Source: Prostheceraeus crozeri
Taxonomy: Eukaryota > Platyhelminthes > Polycladida > Euryleptidae
DNA: 64,000 bases
Direction of reading: 5' to 3'
Assembly: GCA_907163375.1 (NCBI GenBank)
Contig: CAJQUW010004404.1
Span: 260,501 to 324,500 of the forward strand
Under the pieces are notes generated by a model that was not told the DNA's origin, made no database searches, and saw only the letters and a program-made list of their open reading frames with translations. How positions within the stretch are numbered: position 1 is the first letter of the stretch; every line of letters begins with the position of its first letter. Of the stretch, positions 42,209 to 54,068 are shown one piece after another. A program made the position numbers and the translations under genes.

Positions 42209-43374
42209 CAGGGTTGCCGTGGGTATGGGGATTCTGTGGGTATACCATGGGTATTGGATGGGTATGGGTGCTGATATCATCCCCACAGCTCCAATCGCTC
42301 TTCTATGGGGATTTTCATGATTATTGATAATCACTAGAAGCAATTAGAACTGACATTTCATTACACAGTAAATTCTAACTGAATTATTTACAAACAATTT
42401 GTCAAATTCTATGAATTACGTGTTGATTTCACATCCCTAGCACATAGTCAATGATTTTGAATAGCTTTGGTGTGTCGAAGGGAAAGCGCTACAAGCTTGA
42501 AATGCAAAACTGAATGGAGGCTGATTCGCACGCCTTTTAGACCGATATATTTGTATATTGAAATTTATATTTAAAATATTAGCTCTGATAAATCACTTAC
42601 ATACATGTACAGTAGATGAAATCACTTCGATTCATGATGATTGCGTGATGTAATTATGCTTAAGTGTCAACTACAATGAATCATTAACAGGCCTATTTGA
42701 AACTTATCACGATATAAGAGAGATTCTAATAAAATATCTCTTTTAAACTTTACACATGAAGTTCATGTACATAATACATGAGTCATTCCACAAAATTTGT
42801 ATCCCGAAGACATTATTCAAAATTCATCATTTCCACTGCACAGGATTACCAAAAATCAAAATGGAGGATTTCGTAATACGTATAACAATATTTTAGGCGT
42901 GTAGGAAGTATTGAGCTCTTTTCAATGTACGAGTATATGATTATGTAATGGACCTGTCGCTGTCGGTGGTGCACCGTGTCTCCATAGAGGCACATTAAAA
43001 TTCTCAGTCAATCAAATGTTTCATTATATACATGTATAAATGATTTTGTGTCATTCGGTGAATTCGGGGAGTGTAAAGCCATAATCATTCAATGTTATAG
43101 AAATAACGCATGAGTTGATAAGGTGACAGAAAAGAACTTGCAGTGAAATTGAAAACCATTGTGCTATAATCCAATTATCAACGGCAACTGCCTGATTGTA
43201 TCATGCTTTAAGTTCTACTGAAGTCGAAATATCGGACATCAATTATTCTAGGCCCATTTGAAAAGATGTAGCATATAATTAAGGTGTATAAGGGATTCTG
43301 TGGGGATGCCCACAGGTTTTTCTGTGGGTATGGGGTGGGGTGGGGACTCTAATTTCAATCCCAAGGCAACCCTG
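42209..43374. mobile_element. hAT-like MITE in the LINE fragment (1.17 kb)
   Basis: Ends CAGGGTTGCC and its complement, with G-rich subterminal repeats (GTGGGTATGGGG) at both ends. A perfect 8-bp duplication CGAATTAC flanks it (42201-42208 and 43375-43382). No transposase. Its insertion split the LINE reading frame, which resumes on the other side. Confidence 0.92.
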
Positions 43375-43590
43375 CGAATTACACATGCCATGTGTCACAT
43401 GGTATGCAGCACAACGATTCGTTCCCTGTTAGAGTACTATTCACCGGTTTCTGTCAAACTGCCACAAAAGATGTCTGTGAAACTTCAGAGACTGGACGAT
43501 AGAGCACACAGAATGATAAGTGGCGAGAAGGAATTCAAAACATGCGATTATTTATTAAGAAAACTAAATAGAAATAATAGAGTATCATAG

Positions 43591-44589
43591 AAATATGCAT
43601 AGAACTTTCGTATAGAAAAATATAGAGAATATCCCAGAGCTATGTGCGCTCTTGAATATGCTTTAGGCCTGCAAATGTTTTTTGCAAACACTTGATTTCG
43701 CTAATCGCCTGACCTCTATTAATCAACGGCTTCCAATAATCGCCGGATAAAAACTGAGTTTGAAATAATAATGCCCCCCCCCCGGCGATCATTGGAGGAA
43801 ATGCGGTACAAATCGGACAACATAATTGCCAGTGGACCTACAATTAGACTACAGTAATTGGAAATTCCATGCAGTTAGCTACACTTTCTGATTAAGTGAC
43901 ACAAATCTTATGTGGGCCTACTTGTAACGTCGAATTCGATCGAATTATCTCAATTTCGAAAAATTCTAGCTCGAGAATGAATTCACAGAATCACGGTTAT
44001 GACTCATTGATGGGATCTCTCTCTCTCTCTCTCTCATGTCGCTCATGTCGCACAGAGATGGAATCCCCTGCGCCTGCTTGGGCAATTAATGCAATTTATA
44101 TCATAGACAAGCAACTTTTGGTTCATGTCAGCCAATGACACTTAATTAGGCTTTAGAGAAAACTGGTTGTGTGATTAACTTTCTACTTATGTCTGATATC
44201 AATTTCTATAATATAGGCGTTTATGTGGCGGTGTGGGCTGGGGAATGGGAAAGGTGTCTGTAGGGCACGAATGATGGATCCGACGAGGGATTAGGGCTGA
44301 AGGTGGGGCCTTCACGCCTGAAGTGACACCGTGACTGGAGGTCACAGGCGAGAGAGCTTTGGGAGCGAGTGGTTCAGAAAATTGTTTTGTTAAAGCAGAA
44401 GCCTACTTCAACTACGAGATGGAAGTGTGTCAAAGCACTAAATCAAAGTATGTTAAATCACATCGATAGAACATTGACCATTGTTCATTTTCTTGCATGA
44501 AGAACATTTTATCCGTTTTGATTTTCTCAGTAGCATGAAGAGCTATGCAATTTGAAAGGAATCATTGTTGTTACATCACTAATGGAAGA
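43591..44589. other. Unassigned; (CT)n microsatellite at 44016-44035
   Basis: Contains a C run (about 43776) and a (TC)10 repeat at 44016-44035. A locally GC-richer stretch (44220-44380) has no recognised content. Confidence 0.5.
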
Positions 44590-45083
44590 TGATCATTCTG
44601 ATTTCTATGGTTACACATTCTTTTATTTATAGCTTGTGGAGCGGTTTCATCTATTTTTGTCATAATTCTACGTCATTTGACCACAGATCTAGAGTGTGTT
44701 CAAATCTGTGCGTTTGACCTAGCAACGCAGTTGTATTGCATAATATAAATGGATTACACAATGTATTCATCATGCATGCAAATCAGGTAAGCATTTGATC
44801 TGAATCCAATTGGAATCATGCTTCTATTTATAGGCTAGGGAAAACTAGCACTCTAATATTGTTCATACACTCATTCTCTTAATTTCCCTCAGAATAATTT
44901 TTTCAAATGAGTAATCAATCATTCACCCAGTCCGTGACCGGGAAATCTATTGCGCAATTCCATTTTTCACACTTGTACACTTTTCTTTCAGTGTCACTTC
45001 TGATGCGGTCAAAATAATTGAATGTAGAAACATTCAGTTAAGTTATAAACTGAATTTATGATGCTGAGTCACCTGATGCATCC
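44590..45083. repeat. Dispersed repeat, copy 1 (494 bp)
   Basis: Directly repeated at 49562-50040 with roughly 90-93% identity and a few indels (shared start TGATCATTCTGATTTCTATG, shared end GATGCTGA...GCATCC). No terminal inverted repeats and no frame, so its class is unknown. The copies lie 5.0 kb apart in the same orientation. Confidence 0.85.
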
Positions 45084-45599
45084 CATACCTGTTGTCCCAT
45101 ACCTACTAGCGTTGCTCGGGTACGCTCGGGTTCAACTCGGGCACGTTGGCCAAGTCCTACCGAGCTCGAGTTCGGCAAAGGTCCATCCCAATTTTGCACA
45201 TTGTCAAAACAACACATTGTTGTTCAATATCTTAAGTGAACCAATAACTACATGTATGTGATCAATGCTTTTCAACCAAATCCGGGACACCTTACAAAAT
45301 AGGAAAATGGCCTCTCTCATCTTCATATTGCTTTGCCAAAAATGATGGCTATTAACACAAGCAACGAATTTTACACTCCTACTATATGACGATCATGGAA
45401 TATTCGCTTCCATTCAGTCCATGTAATTTTTTCAGTGTCCTTGTATTGCGCGAGCTGCACTGTTCCTTTGTGTGTGCTATCTGAATATTGTTGCGTCTTA
45501 TATCCTTCTCTTTCCTAATTTTGTGTGTCCATATGATTCTGTTGTTTGCTTGCAATATCCATAGGCAATAATATCTAGCACGACGGAACATCTCGAAGG

Positions 45600-47630
45600 C
45601 ATAGAAATAAACACCATGGAAAGTCCTAGAATGGAAAATGCATGAAAATTATGGCACACACTGGGTGAACTTAGTTGGGTTAAAAACAAATTTTGCGATT
45701 TGGTTTTCTCGTTTTCTGGTTGGCATTCATATTTATCAAGTCAATTTTTTGTCTGGATTATTGTTCCTTGTTTAAAGGTCGTGTACACAAAAGCAAAATT
45801 GAATCTGCAGAATACAGCAGCGACAGGATTACAAAGAAAGAGATCCTCTAAAACGTTCTTTACGCTTATTACTTTGAATCATCACTCCTATAATCTATCA
45901 AGAGCATAATCAGGCACAGATGCAGCTTGTAATGTCGATTTGCAGAACATGCATTACTCCAGCTTGAAATCAGAGGCCAAGACATCTTCGATCATTCATT
46001 TTTCCAGCTTCCAGAATATCCTCACATGTGTCATTCTATGATTAATCGAAAGTTCCAACGTCATTTTATTTATCTGAGTGATGATTGTAGGCAAAAAAGC
46101 TCTCAATGTGCATATTCCCAAAAAACGCTCGCTGTCTCTATCATTTGAATGAGAAATCATTCAATAATTAGAATTGTTATCTGAGAATTCTTGAGATGTT
46201 CTGACAACCAGTACAATGACTACTTTCAATTGTGACTATCTGAACCAACTTTTAATTCGTATTCTAGCACGGTAAAATTAGGTAACAGTTGTCAATGACT
46301 GCCGCAAATAGACACAATAAATCAACTCATGGAAGAGTAGACTATTTCATGCATAGAAGTGGATAATAGTGCACTAGAATGGAAGTTTGATATCTTGCTT
46401 AAGTGCAATGATGGCACATGGAAAAATCTATGGTTCGTAGATCTGTTTCGATCTAAAACATCGTATCATAGTCAAACTATTTGCCAAGTTGGTTGTGGAA
46501 GTTGTTGACAGCAAATTGCAGGATTTTCATGAAGAGAACTTTTAGTGAGATGGCAGCATTGTTTCATGTGAATTAGCCTACTATTCCATGGATTAATATA
46601 CTGTTTCTATTTGTAGCAGTCATTGACAACTATTTTCTAATTTTTCAATACTGGAATGCGAATCAAAAATTGGTTCAGAGTCATGATCGAATGTGGTCGG
46701 TGTACTGGTTGTAAGAATATCTCAAGAATTCAAAGATAAAAATTCTAATTATTGGATAATTTCTCGATCAAGAGGTTAAGAAACCTAGTGCTTTTCTGGA
46801 ATAAGCACACTGAAAGCTTCTTTACCTACAATCATTTCTCAGATAAATAGAAGATCGCAGGAACTTCTCAATTAATCATTGAATGACTTATGTGATATAA
46901 TTTGATGATATTTTGGAAGCTCATATTCGAAAGCATGCAAAGGTTTTGAAAATTGTTCAAATATATTGAACAGGGGAACCCTTTTAAGTAAAATGAATAC
47001 TCTGAGATTTCTTGGCCTCTGATTTCAAGCTGGAGCAATGCATGCTCTGTAAATCGACATTACAAGCTGCGTATGCATCTGATTATACTCTTGATTGATT
47101 ATAGGAGCGATATTTCAAAATGATGAACGTACAGAACGTTTTACAGGATTTCCTTCTTTGTCATCCTGTCGCTGCAGTATTTTGTAAATTCACAATTGCT
47201 TTTGTGTACATGATCTTTGGACTAGGGGCAACAATCCAGATCACAAACTGACTTGATAATGAAAAATGCCAACCCGAAAACAAGAAAGCCAGCTCGCAAA
47301 ATTTGCTTTTTGCCCCAACTAAGTTCCCCGGAGTGTCCCATAATTTCCATGCAATTTCCATTCTACGACTTTCTATGGTATTATTAATTTCTATGATTTC
47401 ATATGAAACAGCATAGCCATCTCACTTAAAATTCTCTTCAGGAAAAACCTGCAATTTGCTGTCATCAACTTCCTCATGAAACGTGACAGATAGTTGGACT
47501 ATGATGCAATGCATTACATCGAAATTGATCTACAAACCACAGATTTTTCTTCGTTTCTTCGTGCCATCGTTGTGCATAAGCAAGATATCAAACTTCCATT
47601 CTACATGGTCTTCAACTGTCTACTTCCATG
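45600..47630. mobile_element. Long CATAGAAAT-family element with a nested inverted relative
   Basis: The left end CATAGAAATAAACACCATGG and the right end (complement CATGGAAGTAGACAGTTG) carry the same terminal blocks as the MITEs at 23.3 and 24.1 kb, including TAGAATGGAA. A perfect 8-bp duplication CTCGAAGG flanks the element (45592-45599 and 47631-47638). After removing the nested element at 46352-47395 (plus its repeated flank) the host copy is about 1 kb. No believable protein. Confidence 0.88.
46352..47395. mobile_element. Nested CATAGAAAT-family element, opposite orientation
   Basis: Ends CATAGAAGTGGATAATAG and complement CATAGAAATTAATAATACC. Flanks are ATTTCATG (46344-46351) and ATTTCATA (47396-47403), an 8-bp duplication with one change. 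It is about 85-90% complementary to the outer element. This makes the whole 45.6-47.6 kb stretch a large imperfect palindrome. A short matching frame occurs in both copies (45700-45909 + and 47161-47361 -). Confidence 0.83.
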
Positions 47631-47638
47631 CTCGAAGG

Positions 47639-48600
47639 TATTCCGGGATCATGGAGCCTGTATCCAATATTTGGCATGATTAAAAATACCAACCTACAAA
47701 GAAAAAAAATAAATGCTTGATGATACATAAATTGACCCTCTAGTTTTGTAAAGCATGCAACTTGATCTTGGATTCCTACCTTAAGTATCTGGATAGTCAA
47801 AAAATCAACTTTTAGAGATAGATCCCGTGGAACTAAATTTTGAAGAAATCAACTGCGAAAATATCCACGTATATGTAACTTTTCAAAGAGATAATTCACC
47901 ATGGAAGTTAATTATATGTAAATTTGTGCATAAATTATAAGCATTATCTTCAAGACTCAGGTTTTGAGATATTTTAGTAAATAAGATATCAAAAACAAAT
48001 TGGATATTTTCTGCTTTCTTTAAATACTAAATTCCGTCGCTGACGCGAAAACCTCTATTTAATTTTCTCATGGCGTTAACTATTGTCGCCTACCCAATGG
48101 ATGTAATGACTTCTAATTTTGATGTATATCTTCAAAAAAAAAGTTCAGTAAAATTATTCAGCAATACATTAGGTCCAGTAATATTGGGTCAAACTATTGT
48201 CCGTCGGTGATGTTGAATGCAATTTTGTCTAGTTGTGAAAGTCACTCTTCATCTCTAGGACTCTCCATGTCTTCATACGATTGTTTAGTTTAAAACCTAC
48301 CAGGTAATCTGTCGTCGTATACATGTGCGTAAATATCACTCTAGCAATATGCTTTATGATGCAGATATTTTCTACGTACATGTAACATAAAAATTAATTA
48401 ATGTATCGCAAATTGAATTTTCTCTTGTTTTCTGAATGTGCCTAAATAAATAGGCCTAATCATGAAAAATCAATGAGATTCTAAACAGCATCAATGAAAG
48501 CATAATGCGCCGATTACCATTCTATACGATTCTTTATTGAGTAACTGTTGATAGTCTAGGTACTTAAAAATAAACCCCATCTTATTTTAGATGAAAGTAG
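47639..48600. other. Intergenic, nothing recognised
   Basis: AT-rich, with no recognised frame or repeat. Confidence 0.5.
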
Positions 48601-49030
48601 GGTACTTCTATTCTTCCCCCACCCCACATTTATCAAGTTTTCCAAAATCATCAAATTTCGCCAAAGTTAGTCACTTTGGGTTTAGAATAGACCTAATCTG
48701 TCACTGAATGACACTACAACACGAGTACACGACTGAGAAGTCTTACTTGAACCCTGGGATGATGGATTGGTCCCTTGGATACTCAGTTAGAATACAAGGT
48801 ACGGCTGTGGTCATTAACTTCGTGTGATTGTTGTCTACAGACAAATGACGAGCAATTGTCTAATTCTGAGGCTGTAAAAGTTCTACAAGTCAAATAAGAG
48901 GAGTTTTACACACTCTACGCTATGCGACATTAGTGAGACTGCCCGTAGGAGCAAGAGAAGATCGCTGACGATGCAACACCTCCGGGTGTCAACAACAGAA
49001 ATGTGGGGGGGGGTGTAGAATAGAAGTACA
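48601..49030. mobile_element. 430-bp MITE with GTACTTCTATTCT ends
   Basis: Terminal inverted repeats GGTACTTCTATTCT and TGTACTTCTATTCT, each followed inward by a C-rich run and CACAT. A perfect 8-bp duplication GAAAGTAG flanks it (48593-48600 and 49031-49038). A truncated relative lies at 56132-56373. Confidence 0.92.
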
Positions 49031-49561
49031 GAAAGTAGTTCATATTACCACCATTTAGTGCCACCGAAGATAACCTTCCGTAATTAATTAAAGACATCCA
49101 CTTTCATTATTCAAATAGATCTTAGAATGGAAAATGCAATTCCTTGATAGTAAGCAAAACAGTTGTAGCCTATGCAACGTTGTTGTAGGCTGCATTTACA
49201 TGTGCATGCATTGCACAGCTATGTCATTAAAGTCACTATTATAGTACACAGCCCTTAAAACCCTAATAAAATAATTTGAAACCTGTTACTGCCTTTTAAC
49301 AAAATTGGTTACCCGCGGATGGCTCACAAACTTGTGGCTCGTTATCACAACTTGGTTGCCCACCCCTGATTTATGTAAAGGCATGCATCCATTGCATTCA
49401 ATCATGTTTATCTCACATTATTTCTTGAAACATTCATGTGAGATCAGACAGATCGACGTTGATAGACTTTTTTGATTTTCTCAATAACACAGTCTACGTA
49501 ACATTTTTAAAGAATCACTGCTATTGCATCATCAACGGATGATGCATCAGTATTCCAGTCA

Positions 49562-50040
49562 TGATCATTCTGATTTCTATGGTTACGAGTTATGTTACAC
49601 ATTCTTTTATTTATAGCTTGTGGAACGGTTTCATCTATTTTTGTCATAATTCCACGTCGTTTGACTTAGCAATGCAGCTGTATTGCATAATATAAATGAA
49701 TTACAGAATGTATTCATCATGCATGCAAATCAGGTAAGTATTTGATCTGAATCCAATTGGAATCATGCCTCTATTTATAGGCTAGGGAAAACTAGCACTC
49801 TAATATTGTTCATACACTCATTCTCTTAATTTCCCTCAGAATAATTTTTTTCAAATGAGTGATCAATCATTCACCCAGTCCGTGACTCAGTCATGTCGGG
49901 AACGAGTATTATGCAAGTGCAACTACAATGTCTGTGCTTCTCTTTCAATGCCACTTCTGATGCGGTCAAGACAATTGAATGAAGAAGCATTCAACTAAGT
50001 TATAAACTGAATTGATGATGCTGACCCGCCTGAGGCATCC
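49562..50040. repeat. Dispersed repeat, copy 2 (479 bp)
   Basis: Same sequence as 44590-45083. This copy lacks a short block present after GTCATTTGACC in copy 1 and has other small differences. Confidence 0.85.
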
Positions 50041-52307
50041 TAAGTTGTTTTATTTAGTGTCTGCGGCTACAGTCAAGCAAGCATAGTTCTTAAGCAAATA
50101 AGCTTCATGTATACGCAAGAAAAATATCCACAGACCCTAGCTTCCTTGGAATCTACAGTCACTGAATTTTTTACAACAAGGACCCGCTAGTACGACTCGA
50201 AATCCATGCGCAATCTGTAATTTTTTTAATTTTTAATTAAATAGAATCTCTAAAGGTCCATTTTAGGTCTATAACGACATTTTGGGCAATTTTTGTCTTC
50301 TTAACTTTGCAACGTCTTTTTCTTTGAAAGTTTGCGTACCGGTACATAGTCAATTCTTCATGCTGAACTCGAAAATCATATTGGCGATTACACCAAATGA
50401 GCACTTGTACAAGTTTTTTTATTCGTACTGTATATTATCTGTTGTCTTCTGACCGATAATTCTGTGGTCTCGATCAGATGGACATTTTGACCGTTTTACG
50501 GAGATTTCGAAAATGATAACTATTGTCCTATGAAGTAAAATTTCGCATGCATGATAACATTATGGTTCTTGATAATCAGTAAGTTTTCATGAAATTCGGA
50601 TAAAAAAAGTGGTTTCAGCAATAAATTGAAATTTTGAGAAAAATCAAAAAAGTCTGGTCGAAAGAATACAGGACATTTTTTAAAATTCACAATTGTTCAA
50701 TTGTGATGATCCATAGTTGATTTTTTCCTTTTAGAAAAACATACTACCGTAGACACACAAATGATGTATATCGTTGTTTATAGAAAATAAATAGATCATT
50801 TCTAAGTTGAGAACTGCGTATCGATCAGAAAACAATTTTGTGGGACAAAGGCTAATTGAAAAACTATCCCAAACCAATGTCAATGCATTGCTGAATTATA
50901 GTCTGGTTGAAAGGACGGTTCATGCGCTCACATGATACATAACTTCATATGCATATTTTTTGTAGATCACAGCGAAATTTCTTCCCGAAGACAGAGTACC
51001 TATGCTTGGGACACGCTGTTTTTGGCACCTTTTCTGCCTTGAGCTAAAATTTTCATGACGAAAACTTTGTTAGATTGATTTGAATTTATGATGACCGAAA
51101 AGAGGAGATCTCAAGGATTAGGTTGAAAACAATTATGAAAATCGGTTCAGAACTAAGGATTTTGCAGACGAAAGACATGTTTATGCCAAATGTTATTATA
51201 AAATGGATTTACCCAAAATCTCAAATTTCTGTTACCTTTTGTATAGATCATCATTGGGTGAAATTAATGAGATTATTTAGAGTAATATATTTGAAAATAC
51301 AGCAGAGCTGCTTAAATCTAGGATTCCATGACGCTCATCTATGGACGTTCATTTCTGTTAATGGACTGACACGCTGGTTGACCGACTGGTTGGCCTATAT
51401 GAATATTTGACATAAATCAATGTTCAAAATGAAAGTTATCAATATGTTCATAGCTCGACACCAAAAGAGGACTGCTGACAAAGCTTTCACCACAGCAATT
51501 GATGAGTTTGAGATTTTCACAGCTGTTTAGAGAATCTAAAATGGTTGTAATTATGGCTCCGGCTATGCCTATTTCCGATAGGCATTGATGAATTTAAAAT
51601 AATGGACAAATGCAAGGGTTCTGCTGCACAGAATAAATCAATTTCAATAAAATTAGCCATCTGAGGTTTTGTTGTAGCAGTGACCATCGTGAAACCGCTT
51701 CGTAAAGCAACTGATATTATGACAAATGTTGCTGACTTAAAAATGCCATATTTTCGCATATGTTTACCAAGAGCCTGAGCGGCACTCAAAGGGATTCATT
51801 ATATCGATCTGCTACACGTAGGTTGAAGCATCACTGAAAATCAACTCTCCCAATGTTTTCATATCGATTTGAGCAGGTGAACTAGGAAATTGTGAATGGG
51901 TTCTGCTGGACCCACCCCCTCAGGTCTCTGGGGGTTAATTTATAGTGTTACCGCATAATATTTAATCGAAGTGAGAAATGAATAAGGAAGGAGACAATGC
52001 AAATGGATATACCCCAAGGGCTATAACCCTAGTACATTGCTACTATTTAAGACTTGAAAGTAAGTAGTATGATAAAGCAAAAAAAAACACCGAAGTCAAA
52101 AACAGACCAAGCAGATCTAACGCAGCGATCGATCAACCTAATTGACGCTGTCATATTTTCTCGACTAGAGGGCCTCCTTAATGAGACGCCTTGTAATGTA
52201 CTTCCCTATCAACGACCTCACACTCGGACCAGTTTATTTCATGCCCGGATTCCTACACATGACTACACTAGCTACCCAGAATGCAAGGAAGACATACTTA
52301 CATTATT
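50041..52307. other. Intergenic, no recognised gene
   Basis: Frames at 51123-51410 (+), 51517-51789 (-) and 52054-52317 (+) are not recognised. The last ('LFHARIPTHDYTSYPECKED') looks protein-like and runs into the palindrome at 52308. Confidence 0.4.
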
Positions 52308-53089
52308 AAGTCGATGAAGTTAGCATTAACATTAGCAAGGATTTTTGAAAAATGATTGTACAGCAACGAAAACAGTGCGATAATCTTATTTTTACAATGG
52401 AAAAATATACCAGAAGTTAGATAAGTCAAATTTGACCATCTTAATTCTAAAAATTGAAATCAAAATTAAAAAGTTGCTGTTATCTCCCTGCTGTATGGAA
52501 AATGGAATTGTACAGCAGTTTGAAGCATACCACACTAATCAACTAGTCAATGGAAGAAATGTACGCAGGATTTGGAGACCGCCACTTCCTCATCTATCTA
52601 GCCGGTCAGAACCGGATTCATTGAAAATCGTCGCTTATCAGCACATTTTTCAATGAATCCGGTTCTGACCGGTTAGATGAGGGAGTGGCGGTCTTCAAAC
52701 CCTGTGTACATTTCTTCCATTGACTAGTTCATAAGTGTGATATGGTTCAAACTGCTGTACAATTTTATTTTCCATATAGCAGGGCGATCACAGCAACTTT
52801 TTTAATTCTTAATGCATTCATCACGAAAAAGTTAATGTTATCACCCCCTTATATTGACCAAAAGTTGAAGTTAAGTAAAACAAAAAATTACACTTGCCGA
52901 ACGTTTCGGGAATACTCCCCCTTTTTTAATTTTGATTTTAGTTTTTAGAATTAAAATGGTCAAATTTGACTTATCTGACGTCTGGCACATTTTTTTCGTC
53001 GTAAAAATAGTGTTATCGTACTGTTTTTGTTGCTGTACAATCATTTTTCAAAAAATCCCTGCTGACATGGATGCTAACTTCATCGACTT
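52308..53089. repeat. ~780-bp palindrome (fold-back element)
   Basis: Outer ends AAGTCGATGAAGTTAGCAT and complement. Arms of about 320 bp left and 440 bp right match closely; the right arm has a ~115-bp extra block (about 52812-52927). The centre is a ~20-bp loop between CCGGTCAGAACCGGATTCAT and its complement (about 52600-52670). No target duplication recognised. A protein-like frame ends on the left side and another begins on the right (about 53069-53198), so it may have split a gene. Confidence 0.85.
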
Positions 53090-53397
53090 CCGCAAAGTGC
53101 GCTTATGCTCGTACATCCGCTCATCCACACTCTTTGATCTCTCACCGACGTGGTTCCATGAACAATTGTCGTTCGACAACCTCACCTGGACGAAATAAAG
53201 TCATAAGTAGATTGCCGGCATCCAGAACTGAATAAGCGTATAAATGAATGTCTTCTCACTCTCACGTTTTCATTTTCGGCAAGTTTTTTTATGCCGGCTG
53301 AAAAATCTCCATTAAGAAAGAAAAAAATAAGAAATGTAGCCAACATAGAGGAATAGTTCAGCTTTCTTACATTCCTATCTCTTCAATATTTTTACAT
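53090..53397. other. Short spacer with protein-like frame end
   Basis: 53069-53198 (+) reads 'MDANFIDFRKVRLCSYIRSS', 'LFDLSPTWFHEQLSFDNLTW' and a stop. I do not recognise it, though it looks like real protein sequence. It may belong with the frame 52054-52307 on the other side of the palindrome. Confidence 0.35.
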
Positions 53398-53405
53398 CTC
53401 ATCAC

Positions 53406-54060
53406 TAGGGCAATTTTTTTATGACGTCATATTTTTAGGGTAAGGTAATATTGTCATATTTTCGGTGTCTCATCATATTTAGTCATATTTTGGTCATTTA
53501 GAGTTGCCGGGAAGTAGATATAGAAATGACCGATTCTTGCAGAATGATGCAATACTGGTCTTCTCAACAGCGCGATGCAGTCTGAGGACAGTTCCAGTGT
53601 GTACATCGCTTACAGGTGTGAATTACCAGCGGCGCCAGGATTGCCTCGTCGGTCGTCTGCCTTTCCTTGCCAGTCAACCGCTGTTCGGTAGAGCTTTCCT
53701 CTCCATATTGAAGAAGATGCTATGCAAAGACATACTTTTTTTTAACATCAAATGAAGTAAATTACGTACTGTTTTAAACAACAAGCTGCAAATGAGTATA
53801 CCACGGTAAAAGTTTGGAATAGATCGTTTTATTTGTCTTAAATTTTTGCCTGAAAATGAAAACATGATTATTGCTATATTTTATCATTTTTAAATCGTGC
53901 TTAACTACAATTTGCGATTGTTAGGTAATAATTTGGTCATATTTAGAGTTTTTAGGTCATATTTGGTTATATTTTAAGCTTTTCTAGGTCATATTTGGAT
54001 ATATTTGCAGCTTTGTTAGGTCACATTTTTTCGATTTTTAGGTCATAAAAAATTGCCCTA
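53406..54060. mobile_element. 655-bp MITE with GGTCATATTT subterminal repeats
   Basis: Ends TAGGGCAATTTTTT(T)ATGAC and complement. A perfect 8-bp duplication CTCATCAC flanks it (53398-53405 and 54061-54068). Inside both ends are several copies of (G)GTCATATTT. hAT-like by duplication length; no transposase. Confidence 0.92.
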
Positions 54061-54068
54061 CTCATCAC

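Larger units (their letters stand above)
40388..43590 (+). pseudogene. LINE reverse-transcriptase fragment split by two MITEs
   Basis: On +: the RT palm 'SYADDISVI' (40392-40418), then in shifted frames 'LKVNAKKSNCLF' and 'IKIMGVHLNLNLDWT' (40595-40640). Next comes insert 40667-42140. It resumes with 'KRANRQLHALKLIKAYVSQDE' (42145-42205), then insert 42209-43374, and resumes with 'THAMCHMV', 'IRSLLEYYSPVSVKLPQKMS' and 'LQRLDDRAHRMISG' (43380-43530). With the inserts removed the order is that of the thumb and connection region of a non-LTR element. Stops and frame changes occur; 5' truncated. Confidence 0.83.
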
